DNA of 64,000 nucleotides from Pseudomonas paeninsulae (GTDB lineage Bacteria > Pseudomonadota > Gammaproteobacteria > Pseudomonadales > Pseudomonadaceae), in the NCBI RefSeq assembly GCF_035621475.1, contig NZ_CP141799.1, positions 1,972,501 through 2,036,500 on the forward strand, given 5' to 3'. Position numbers and translations under genes: made by a program. The notes beneath the pieces are model-generated. The model was not told where the DNA came from, made no database searches, and saw only the letters and a list, made by a program, of their open reading frames with translations. This document shows, piece after piece, positions 57,301 through 64,000 of the stretch (position 1 is its first letter; the number at the start of each line of letters is the position of its first letter).

Positions 57301-57365
57301 GTAGTGAAGGCGACTTGATCCTCCACATGCTGGGAGACAACACTCTCAAGGTGGATACCGTCTAG
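48357..57365 (+). CDS. giant LapA-type RTX adhesin with retention module
   Basis: A 3002-residue type I secreted adhesin. Residues 1-125 are a retention module (MATLIGVVSQVVGEVFAVAG... VFAGEQLVTGASGAVAIAL) ending in LAATAAGPG, where TAAG (119-122) is the known LapG protease site. A VCBS-like domain follows (about 210-315; FGRLIVNSPDGVSSL...GNWTYTLD). Twelve DUF5801-type repeats of 182 residues come next (about 318-2501), then about 330 residues of unique beta-rich sequence, RTX nonapeptides (GEADTLIGGTGDDILIGGPG), and a C-terminal secretion signal domain (DTVSDFVKGFNSGGDQLDLSELL). The ATG at 48357 has GAGGAAGG upstream. Role: anchored surface adhesin in biofilm formation, exported by lapEBC. 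Confidence 0.93.
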   Translation: MATLIGVVSQVVGEVFAVAGDGTRRPLVEGDRVFAGEQLVTGASGAVAIALASGGELTLGRDSNLMLDTQLLADARGDGSAAAAQDAESAPSDQDLTEVEQLQAAIEAGEDPTASLAATAAGPGAGAGGNAGGGHSFVLLGETAGALDPVIGFPTKGLGFIPEFPDPDIAVELVAPDFTPAVEVVHEDFQGQVITGSGVVDEEALPTGSNPNPDGNPVQAFGRLIVNSPDGVSSLQVQDKDGNWIDVTAGGTVQGVYGTLMVDAAGNWTYTLDANTLDHTNPNATGVDDQAGESFLVRVVDSDGDVSPTVSLNVVVYDDGPLAAVNGEAPSLGRVSVDESLPGFGGAYADGVAQAVLAGAIVQAQFSSVYGADGPGTTVYSLSLNTGAGSSVGSGLFAVNAAMPNGKGGEIQLSQVGNVISGKVGGDTYFTLTINPASGAVTLDLLDNLWHSNTGNPDDAQSLLLGTGVLQLVQTLTDGDGDSNSASFDLGAAGVFSFEDDGPLAAVNGEAPSLGRVSVDESLPGFGGAYADGVAQAVLAGAIVQAQFSSVYGADGPGTTVYSLSLNTGAGSSVGSGLFAVNAAMPNGKGGEIQLSQVGNVISGKVGGDTYFTLTINPASGAVTLDLLDNLWHSNTGNPDDAQSLLLGTGVLQLVQTLTDGDGDSNSASFDLGAAGVFSFEDDGPLAAVNGEAPSLGRVSVDESLPGFGGAYADGVAQAVLAGAIVQAQFNSVYGADGPGTTVYSLSLNTGAGSSVGSGLFAVNAAMPNGKGGEIQLSQVGNVISGKVGGDTYFTLTINPASGAVTLDLLDNLWHSNTGNPDDAQSLLLGTGVLQLVQTLTDGDGDSNSASFDLGAAGVFSFEDDGPVAGLASYAPSLGTVKVDESLPGFGGAYADGVAQAVLAGAIVQAQFNSVYGADGPGTTVYSLSLNTGAGSSVGSGLFAVNAAMPNGKGGEIQLSQVGNVISGKVGGDTYFTLTINPASGAVTLDLLDNLWHSNTGNPDDAQSLLLGTGVLQLVQTLTDGDGDSNSASFDLGAAGVFSFEDDGPVAGLASYAPSLGTVKVDESLPGFGGAYADGVAQAVLAGAIVQAQFNSVYGADGPGTTVYSLSLNTGAGSSVGSGLFAVNAAMPNGKGGEIQLSQVGNVISGKVGGDTYFTLTINPASGAVTLDLLDNLWHSNTGNPDDAQSLLLGTGVLQLVQTLTDGDGDSNSASFDLGAAGVFSFEDDGPVAGLASYAPSLGTVKVDESLPGFGGAYADGVAQAVLAGAIVQAQFNSVYGADGPGTTVYSLSLNTGAGSSVGSGLFAVNAAMPNGKGGEIQLSQVGNVISGKVGGDTYFTLTINPASGAVTLDLLDNLWHSNTGNPDDAQSLLLGTGVLQLVQTLTDGDGDSNSASFDLGAAGVFSFEDDGPVAGLASYAPSLGTVKVDESLPGFGGAYADGVAQAVLAGAIVQAQFNSVYGADGPGTTVYSLSLNTGAGSSVGSGLFAVNAAMPNGKGGEIQLSQVGNVISGKVGGDTYFTLTINPASGAVTLDLLDNLWHSNTGNPDDAQSLLLGTGVLQLVQTLTDGDGDSNSASFDLGAAGVFSFEDDGPVAGLASYAPSLGTVKVDESLPGFGGAYADGVAQAVLAGAIVQAQFNSVYGADGPGTTVYSLSLNTGAGSSVGSGLFAVNAAMPNGKGGEIQLSQVGNVISGKVGGDTYFTLTINPASGAVTLDLLDNLWHSNTGNPDDAQSLLLGTGVLQLVQTLTDGDGDSNSASFDLGAAGVFSFEDDGPVAGLASYAPSLGTVKVDESLPGFGGAYADGVAQAVLAGAIVQAQFNSVYGADGPGTTVYSLSLNTGAGSSVGSGLFAVNAAMPNGKGGEIQLSQVGNVISGKVGGDTYFTLTINPASGAVTLDLLDNLWHSNTGNPDDAQSLLLGTGVLQLVQTLTDGDGDSNSASFDLGAAGVFSFEDDGPVAGLASYAPSLGTVKVDESLPGFGGAYADGVAQAVLAGAIVQAQFNSVYGADGPGTTVYSLSLNTGAGSSVGSGLFAVNAAMPNGKGGEIQLSQVGNVISGKVGGDTYFTLTINPASGAVTLDLLDNLWHSNTGNPDDAQSLLLGTGVLQLVQTLTDGDGDSNSASFDLGAAGVFSFEDDGPVAGLASYAPSLGTVKVDESLPGFGGAYADGVAQAVLAGAIVQAQFNSVYGADGPGTTVYSLSLNTGAGSSVGSGLFAVNAAMPNGKGGEIQLSQVGNVISGKVGGDTYFTLTINPASGAVTLDLLDNLWHSNTGNPDDAQSLLLGTGVLQLVQTLTDGDGDSNSASFDLGAAGVFSFEDDGPVAGLASYAPSLGTVKVDESLPGFGGAYADGVAQAVLAGAIVQAQFNSVYGADGPGTTVYSLSLNTGAGSSVGSGLFAVNAAMPNGKGGEIQLSQVGNVISGKVGGDTYFTLTINPASGAVTLDLLDNLWHSNTGNPDDAQSLLLGTGVLQLVQTLTDGDGDSNSASFDLGAAGVFSFEDDGPIFHSVMDAVLSNSVTVAFQGLYSASFGADGLDFLSVALGAGGSYAGEAVTFVQHGTVQPGVTQVDVTNGANQIMFTFYYNTTTNAVHSGGNGSVEFHAFSSLSDPAGSPFFALRVNPDSTYTFEMLSNQVISNTTVSGEDFRAFGPVGQVATDDLSLTIKGSAAVNASSHGIGVANPQINAGERLLLDFANKQSYVSFTMQQWTGPSSSAVLMLLLDNVAFDFNNAVAGVQNLSVPKGTNGMVVIVDAALAGTWTYNATSKIYTIYTDSEFDDLEIRHVSGSPDFNINHITYEFTLTIEDLSVNFNLGVADADGDISYLADQLTVTMLDHHEVVAATSAGDDANNGVVLVGNGEADTLIGGTGDDILIGGPGSDMMSGNGGSDVFKWLDGNTGIDTVSDFVKGFNSGGDQLDLSELLVGESGEPGDIGNLLSYIDISIVGTDTVLKVSSTAVADPATAAEQTIVLQNVDLYASYGVGSEGDLILHMLGDNTLKVDTV
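49308..55859 (+). repeat. twelve tandem 546-bp repeats inside the adhesin gene
   Basis: Exactly twelve copies of 546 bases (182 codons). Copies 1-3 begin with the linker LAAVNGEAPSLGRVSVDES, copies 4-12 with VAGLASYAPSLGTVKVDES. Copies 1-2 have QFSSVYG, the rest QFNSVYG. By eye copies 4-12 are identical or nearly so. Copy number is probably unstable by recombination. Confidence 0.95.
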
Positions 57366-57384
57366 GTGTGAGCCTGGCATCAGT

Positions 57385-57414
57385 CCGCCACCCTGCGGGG
57401 TGGCGGTTCTTATT
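57385..57414 (+). terminator. terminator of the adhesin gene
   Basis: CCGCCACCC-TGCG-GGGTGGCGG, a 9-bp perfect stem with a 4-base loop followed by TTCTTATT, 19 bases after the stop codon. Confidence 0.85.
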
Positions 57415-57728
57415 GAGATGCTCCGTGCTTGCGATTTCTGGTGGTGGGTAACTCCGCGCGGAGTTCAATAGCGCAGGCTCAATCATGGGCGCGCGCAAGT
57501 GCGCATCAAGAGCCTCTAGCCAGCGGTGCGGACTACGTCGCGGCGGAACCAGGTACACGACAGACATCGTTGTGTGAGGGCTTTTGCCTGTACGGCAGCT
57601 CGGCTGCAAGTGCAATCTGCGCTACTTGCCAAAGGTCGTACGCCGGAGATGATCGGTGCGGAACCAATCTGGCGGGTTGTCGCTGCGCTCCGAAGTCCGC
57701 CTACCCGCAGATAGTGTGTCGTGGGTAA
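57415..57728. other. noncoding or decayed stretch after the adhesin
   Basis: No intact gene. A minus-strand frame (57346-57615) reads VVYLVPPRRSPHRWLEALDA and may be a gene scrap, but I cannot name its family. Together with the lapG/lapD remnant beyond it, this suggests a deletion-prone junction. Confidence 0.4.
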
Positions 57729-58176
57729 TCAGCGCCGGATGAATAGTCGTTTGTCGCTTTCTCGGTCGATGGCGCGAATGTAGCTGCTGTCGATTTTCAG
57801 GTAGGCCGGGGGGCAGGGATTCGATGGGTGTGACCCAGTAGTCGATCCGCTGCGAGATGCTGGTATCGTCGGCGAAGCGAATCTGACGGTTGAAGACGCG
57901 ATGAGCGCTGCCCCGCTTGTTCTGTTCCGCGAGCTGGGCGCTGCGCTTGAACAATGCCTCCCAGGCTTGGATGCTGGTTCTGGCACTGCCCGGTGCTGCC
58001 CTAGCTTTTTCGGCGGTGTCGATGATCAGGCTGAAGTTCCAGTCGGCCCTGTGGCTCAGGCCAGGCTTCTCCCAAGTAGGAAGGCAAGCAAAATAACTCG
58101 CGCAAGCGCCGTTTAATGCCGCGCTGTTGTCACCCTGGAAGGTGCTGACATGGCCGCATTGCCGCTTCACCGTCAA
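57729..58176 (-). pseudogene. collapsed lapG-lapD remnant
   Basis: The minus-strand frame from 58176 matches the N-terminal part of LapG, a transglutaminase-like periplasmic protease: ADWNFSLIIDTAEKARAA, IQAWEALFKRSAQLAEQNK, HRVFNRQIRFADDTSI and DYWVTPIESL. It breaks off exactly before the place where the catalytic GDCEDYA should stand. In the adjoining frame (57806 downward) the text is AYLKIDSSYIRAIDRESD, then KRLFI, a segment typical of the EAL domain of LapD, and stops at 57729. A deletion has fused the start of lapG to the middle of lapD; neither can work. No signal peptide is evident in the surviving start. Confidence 0.7.
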
Positions 58177-58271
58177 TCATCGCGGGAGTTCACGCTGCAT
58201 TATTGAGTGGCTTTGCTGTTAGGCATGCAATCAGCGGTTCTGCAGGTGCGCCGGCTGACTACCCTGCGTGG

Positions 58272-58673
58272 CTAACGCGGATTGGGCAGGGTTTTCTGCT
58301 TGAGGATATAGATGCTCACCAACAGTGCGCTGGTCAGCATGAAGGCACGTGCCCAGAACAGAGGGACCAGGTAGCAGGAGAGGGCGATGCTGAGCCACAT
58401 CAGGCTGATGCTGTAGACCTTGGCTTTGCGCGGGATGCCCTGGCCGTCGAGGTAGTCGCGAACCCATGGGCCAAGCCTGGGATGCAACACCAGCCACAGA
58501 TAAAAGCGTTTTGAACTGCGGACAAAGCAGGCTGCGGCCAGTAACAGGAACGGCGTAGTCGGCAGCACCGGCAGGAAGACACCGATCACCCCGAGCACCA
58601 CGCACAGCCAACCCAAGGACAGCAGTGCGTAGCGAATCAGCGGATTACGGTTTTCTTCTACGGCACGCGCCAT
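58272..58673 (-). CDS. DUF454 (YbaN) family inner-membrane protein
   Basis: A 133-residue small membrane protein. The segment LGWLCVVLGVIGVFLPVLPTTPFLLLAAACFVRSS near 19-53 is the DUF454 signature (G-x-FLPxLPTTPFLLLAA), followed by PRLGPWVRDYLDGQGIPRKAK and two more helices. Function is unknown in the family. It lies 15 bases after the YecA-type gene, so the two are probably co-transcribed, leftward and divergent from recQ. Confidence 0.88.
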   Translation of the reverse strand: MARAVEENRNPLIRYALLSLGWLCVVLGVIGVFLPVLPTTPFLLLAAACFVRSSKRFYLWLVLHPRLGPWVRDYLDGQGIPRKAKVYSISLMWLSIALSCYLVPLFWARAFMLTSALLVSIYILKQKTLPNPR

Positions 58674-58688
58674 GGTAGTGGCGCAGAC

Positions 58689-59276
58689 TCAATGGTGACG
58701 AGGTTTGAGCAGGGCTGGTTTTTCTTCCGGGGCATGGCAGAGCAGAAACAACGCGGTCAGCAGCTCGGGAATTTGCTCGACCATACTGTCTACCAGATCG
58801 CGGTCGCTGGCGATTTCGGTGAACTCTGCTTGCTCATCGAACAAACCGGAGGCAACCATTATCGGCAGTAGCAGCTCGCTGACCTCGTCTTCGGCATCGT
58901 CGAACCAGGCGGCTTCACGCAGGAACACCCCTTCCATAAAGCCGATACACCAGCCGCGCAGATCGGAGTCGTCCGGCTCGTCGCCGAGATCGAGCTCGCA
59001 AGGCACTTCAGGGTCGTCGTCGCTGGCTAGTTGGCGAGCGATATGGGTATGCAGTTGCAGCAAGGTGGCCTCGATATCGTCGCGCTCCTCGTCGCTGCGA
59101 TAATGCGGCGGCTCGGAGAACAGGGCATCGATCCATTCACGCTCGGGTACCGGGTCAGGGCAGATCGCCAAGGCGGTGAGGTAGCCATGAGCGGCCACAT
59201 AGTCCAGAGCCTCTTCGTGCAGCTCATCGGCGTCGAGGAAGGCTTGCAGGCGGGACAGTTGCTCGGCGAAGGACAT
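58689..59276 (-). CDS. YecA/UPF0149-family protein
   Basis: A 195-residue acidic, all-helical protein. FLDADELHEEALDYVAAHGYLTALAICPDPVPEREWIDALF near 13-53 and DSDLRGWCIGFMEGVFLREAAW near 103-124 are the YecA/UPF0149 signature. The C-terminal metal-binding SEC-C motif of longer YecA proteins is missing; the end is HAPEEKPALLKPRHH. Function unsettled. Divergent from recQ, with about 155 bases between. Confidence 0.85.
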   Translation of the reverse strand: MSFAEQLSRLQAFLDADELHEEALDYVAAHGYLTALAICPDPVPEREWIDALFSEPPHYRSDEERDDIEATLLQLHTHIARQLASDDDPEVPCELDLGDEPDDSDLRGWCIGFMEGVFLREAAWFDDAEDEVSELLLPIMVASGLFDEQAEFTEIASDRDLVDSMVEQIPELLTALFLLCHAPEEKPALLKPRHH

Positions 59277-59431
59277 CGTGGGGCTACCTTGAAGAAGTAA
59301 ACGAGGATGGATTCTAGTCCAGACCTGCTACAGCAGCCATAGTTCTAAGAAAATGCGCGGCGAAAAAACAGATCAAAACTCAGTCCGGCAAGCAGGTGCG
59401 TATAATGCCGAGCTCGTTTCGGAGACCTTTC

Positions 59432-61558
<2,127 letters not shown>

Positions 61559-61681
61559 GCCGCGATTCTAGACAGCGTCGTTCGGCGCACGTATTCCCCC
61601 TTGTAGCCGGTATCAAAAGCGCTCCAGCTGTGTTGCACTTAAGTGAATGGCCCAATGGTCATCTCTGCTGAGGAGGTTTTG

Positions 61682-62842
61682 ATGCCGCACCCCCGTGCCT
61701 GGCTAGAAGACGTCCGCCCCTGCCCTTATGCAGATCAGCTTGCGTCGGGCTTTCGTTTATTGCGGTTCAATCAACCGCTCGAGCGTGAATACCGTGCCCA
61801 TGCTCAGGACAGCACCTACAGTGTCAAACGCATCGCGCTCTATGGCGCTATCCTGATCTGGCTGGCATTCGCCGCCTTCGATTTTGCCCTGGTGCATAGC
61901 CCAGTGATCTGGTGGATGTTTGCGGTGCGTCTGAGTGTGTTCAGCCTGTTGCTGATCTTCGCAGGCTTGTTGATTCAGGGCCGCCATGCACATTTGCTGC
62001 AACCGCTGAGCGTGGTAAGCATCATGGCCCTCGGGGTGGGGGCCGCGGTGGTAGTTGGCATCGCCCACATTACCGACCCGACCTATCCCTATGAAGGATT
62101 GTTGTTGGTCTGTATGGCGGCCTACTTTCTGATTGGCTTGCGTTTCAGGGAGGCGCTGGGCTGTTCGCTGGCGGTGCTGGTGGCCTACGTCGGCGGGGAG
62201 TTGTTCGCTGGCGTGCCGCTGTCGCGCTTGATCAGTAATCTGCTGTTTCTGCTGATCGGCAATGCAATGGGCGCTATCGGTTGCTACTTGCTGGAATACA
62301 AATCCCGTGAACACTTTCTGATCAGTCGGCTGATGCGCCTGCTCGCCGATCACGACAGTCTGACTGGCTTGCACAACAGGCGCAGTTTCAATCGCCAGTT
62401 CGAGCAACTGTGGCGCCAGGCGCAACGCGAAGGCCATTCGTTGGCCCTGTTGTTGAGCGATATCGATCATTTCAAGGCCTACAACGACCGCTATGGTCAT
62501 CAGGCTGGCGACAAGGTGCTGGAGCGCATCGGCGGTTTGCTCAAGGATGCGGCGCGGCGTCCGCTGGACATGGCGGTGCGCCTGGGTGGCGAAGAGTTCG
62601 CCGTGCTGCTGTACGACATCGATCAAGCCGAAGCGCTGCAGCGCGCCGAGGTCCTGCGTAAGAATCTGGAGCTGTTGGCGATCGAGCACCAGGGTTCGGC
62701 TACCGCGCCCATTGTGACTATCTCCATCGGTGTGTCCTGCTTTCCGCCCACAGACAGCGGCACGCTGGCCAAGCATTATGAGCAGGCGGATCGGGCGCTC
62801 TACAAGGCCAAAGCGGCTGGACGCAATCAGGTGATGAGTTGA
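61682..62842 (+). CDS. membrane diguanylate cyclase (HsbD-like)
   Basis: A 386-residue protein. Residues about 1-210 hold five or six membrane helices of the 7TM/MASE type; residues 220-386 are a GGDEF domain with DHDSLTGLHNRRSFNRQF and an intact GGEEF active site at 302-306. The inhibitory R-x-x-D motif near the site (LLKDAARR-PLD) is not clear. Product: cyclic di-GMP, which promotes biofilm and adhesin retention. Downstream of recQ, as for HsbD in P. aeruginosa; that orthology is a suggestion. The ATG at 61682 has GAGGAGG 7 bases upstream. Confidence 0.88.
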   Translation: MPHPRAWLEDVRPCPYADQLASGFRLLRFNQPLEREYRAHAQDSTYSVKRIALYGAILIWLAFAAFDFALVHSPVIWWMFAVRLSVFSLLLIFAGLLIQGRHAHLLQPLSVVSIMALGVGAAVVVGIAHITDPTYPYEGLLLVCMAAYFLIGLRFREALGCSLAVLVAYVGGELFAGVPLSRLISNLLFLLIGNAMGAIGCYLLEYKSREHFLISRLMRLLADHDSLTGLHNRRSFNRQFEQLWRQAQREGHSLALLLSDIDHFKAYNDRYGHQAGDKVLERIGGLLKDAARRPLDMAVRLGGEEFAVLLYDIDQAEALQRAEVLRKNLELLAIEHQGSATAPIVTISIGVSCFPPTDSGTLAKHYEQADRALYKAKAAGRNQVMS

Positions 62843-62955
62843 GCCGCAGACTTACCGATGGCCGATTTCGTCGCTGTAGCTGACGCTTCTGGTGACTACA
62901 GGGGACGCGACGGCGGTGCTAGCATCTGGGGCCATTCTTGCGCGAGCGGTTTCCG

Positions 62956-63972
62956 ATGGATCGACTGATTCAAGCCAATGGCCAGCCGCATTACGGCATA
63001 TTTGCGGACGCCCCCAGGCTGATCAACTACCGTGATTTCGACTTCCGCTCGGCGATGGGGCGCCGCCTAGGCGCTCTGGCCAAATGGCGGCGTTTTCACC
63101 AATTCCAGTATTTCGGTTTGCTCAGCGATGAGTTGATCGGTGGCTGTGCCCTGGCCAACCTGAGTCTGGCCGGGGTCGGCTTCGTTTACCTGTTTCATCC
63201 CGCCAGCGGGCGCATGATCGAGCGCCAATTCAAGTTGCCGCTGGGTCTGGGTACGCACTTTTCCCAGCAACCGCAGAGCGGTGTGTGCGAGTTGCGCAGC
63301 GCGGGCAATCTGCTGCGTTTCGACAACAGCGAGGCGCCACGAGAGAAACGCTTGCTGGTCGAGTTGGACGATGGCACCCGAATAGACGCCTGCTTTTCCG
63401 AGGAGCAGCCGAGCTTTCAGCCGATGTGCTTGGCTACCCAGGCTGGAGTAAATGGCTGGGTGTACGCGCAGAAGGTCGCGGGGGTGCGCTGCCGTGGCCA
63501 GGTGATCAGCAGCCTGGGTGAGTTCGACCTGACAGCGATAGACGCCTTTGCCCACCACGATTGGTCGGCCGGCTTTATGCGCCCGGAAACCCATTGGAAC
63601 TGGGCCTGTCTGTCGGGCCAGGCAGGCGGTCTGCGGGTGGGTTTGAATTTGTCCTGTGGGGTTAATGAAACCAGCTTCACGGAGAATTGTTTCTGGCTCG
63701 ATGGCAAGCTGATTAAGGTCGACACTGTGCGCTTCGCCTTTGATCGTGACCAGCCGCTGCAACCTTGGCAGATCGATTCCCACGACGGTCAGGTGCAATT
63801 GCGCTTCAAGGCCCGCGGTGTGCATCAGGAGCATATCAACCTGGGGCTGCTGGCCAGCAACTTCAAACAGATATTCGGCCAGTTCAGTGGTGTGCTGCGC
63901 CCGCCGGGCCGCCCGGCGCTGACGATCGACAATCTCTGGGGCTTTGTCGAAGATCAGTACGTGAAATGGTGA
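62956..63972 (+). CDS. DUF2804-family protein
   Basis: A 338-residue protein with the DUF2804 layout: LINYRDFDFRSAMGRRLGALAKWRRFHQFQYFGLLSDELIGGCALANL near 25-75, then beta-rich segments and the ending HINLGLLASNFKQIFGQFSGVLRPPG...VEDQYVKW. No signal peptide or membrane helix. Family function is unknown. The ATG at 62956 is chosen; a TTG at 62938 is an alternative and no strong ribosome site is seen for either. It follows the diguanylate cyclase by 113 bases in the same direction. Confidence 0.85.
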   Translation: MDRLIQANGQPHYGIFADAPRLINYRDFDFRSAMGRRLGALAKWRRFHQFQYFGLLSDELIGGCALANLSLAGVGFVYLFHPASGRMIERQFKLPLGLGTHFSQQPQSGVCELRSAGNLLRFDNSEAPREKRLLVELDDGTRIDACFSEEQPSFQPMCLATQAGVNGWVYAQKVAGVRCRGQVISSLGEFDLTAIDAFAHHDWSAGFMRPETHWNWACLSGQAGGLRVGLNLSCGVNETSFTENCFWLDGKLIKVDTVRFAFDRDQPLQPWQIDSHDGQVQLRFKARGVHQEHINLGLLASNFKQIFGQFSGVLRPPGRPALTIDNLWGFVEDQYVKW

Positions 63973-64000
63973 CAGCCTGATTCATCAATGCGACTTGGGC

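Overview
The window reads as a chromosomal segment of a Pseudomonas-type gammaproteobacterium. It has two complete cbb3 oxidase operons next to ccoGHIS, the gbuA/gbuR pair, aceK, and a recQ plus diguanylate cyclase block, all in arrangements I associate with Pseudomonas. A dimethylsulfoniopropionate (DMSP) catabolic cluster suggests a marine, brackish or algae-associated lineage. The species cannot be fixed from the sequence alone.

Layout. (1) 1-12.3 kb, minus strand: ccoN2O2Q2P2, ccoN1O1Q1P1, ccoG, ccoH, ccoI, ccoS and a TauE/SafE-type membrane protein, i.e. microaerobic terminal oxidases plus their assembly factors. ANR-type boxes lie ahead of both oxidase operons. (2) 12.4-22.6 kb: an alpha/beta hydrolase, then an EamA-family transporter gene split in two by an 8.34 kb integrative element (13767-22102). 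The element carries its own large serine integrase beside attR, and attP and attB can be reconstructed from the junctions. Its cargo is a left-end control region (NrdR-like boxes, a DnaA box, a LexA box), two 50-codon ORFs, a two-helix membrane protein, a small serine recombinase, an HNH endonuclease, two phage-type proteins, and about 1 kb of AT-rich noncoding DNA holding two tandem copies of a highly structured RNA-like motif. (3) 22.6-32.3 kb: aceK, a metallo-beta-lactamase-fold hydrolase, a nitrilase-superfamily amidase, a broken NCS1 permease, a YjiH-type membrane protein, guanidinobutyrase gbuA with its divergent LysR regulator gbuR, a MITE-like repeat and an MFS transporter. (4) 32.5-42.2 kb: dddD divergent from dddT-dddB-dddC, followed by an IclR-type and a LysR-type regulator. 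Together these form a full route for DMSP uptake, cleavage to DMS, and conversion of the 3-carbon product to acetyl-CoA. (5) 42.4-58.2 kb: a DTW-domain tRNA-modifying enzyme; a type I secretion operon (lapE-, lapB-, lapC-like); and a divergent giant LapA-type adhesin of 3002 residues with twelve 182-residue repeats and a TAAG LapG-type cleavage motif. Just beyond the adhesin lies a collapsed lapG/lapD remnant. (6) 58.2-64 kb: DUF454 (YbaN) and YecA-type genes, recQ, a membrane diguanylate cyclase and a DUF2804 protein.

Most interesting: the serine-integrase element with its tandem structured-RNA region and nrd-like/SOS control region; the LapA-type adhesin whose local release switch (lapG/lapD) has been deleted; and the intact ddd cluster with a strong nested dyad in its divergent promoter region. 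All assignments come from reading the sequence and from knowledge of the families; no database search was run.
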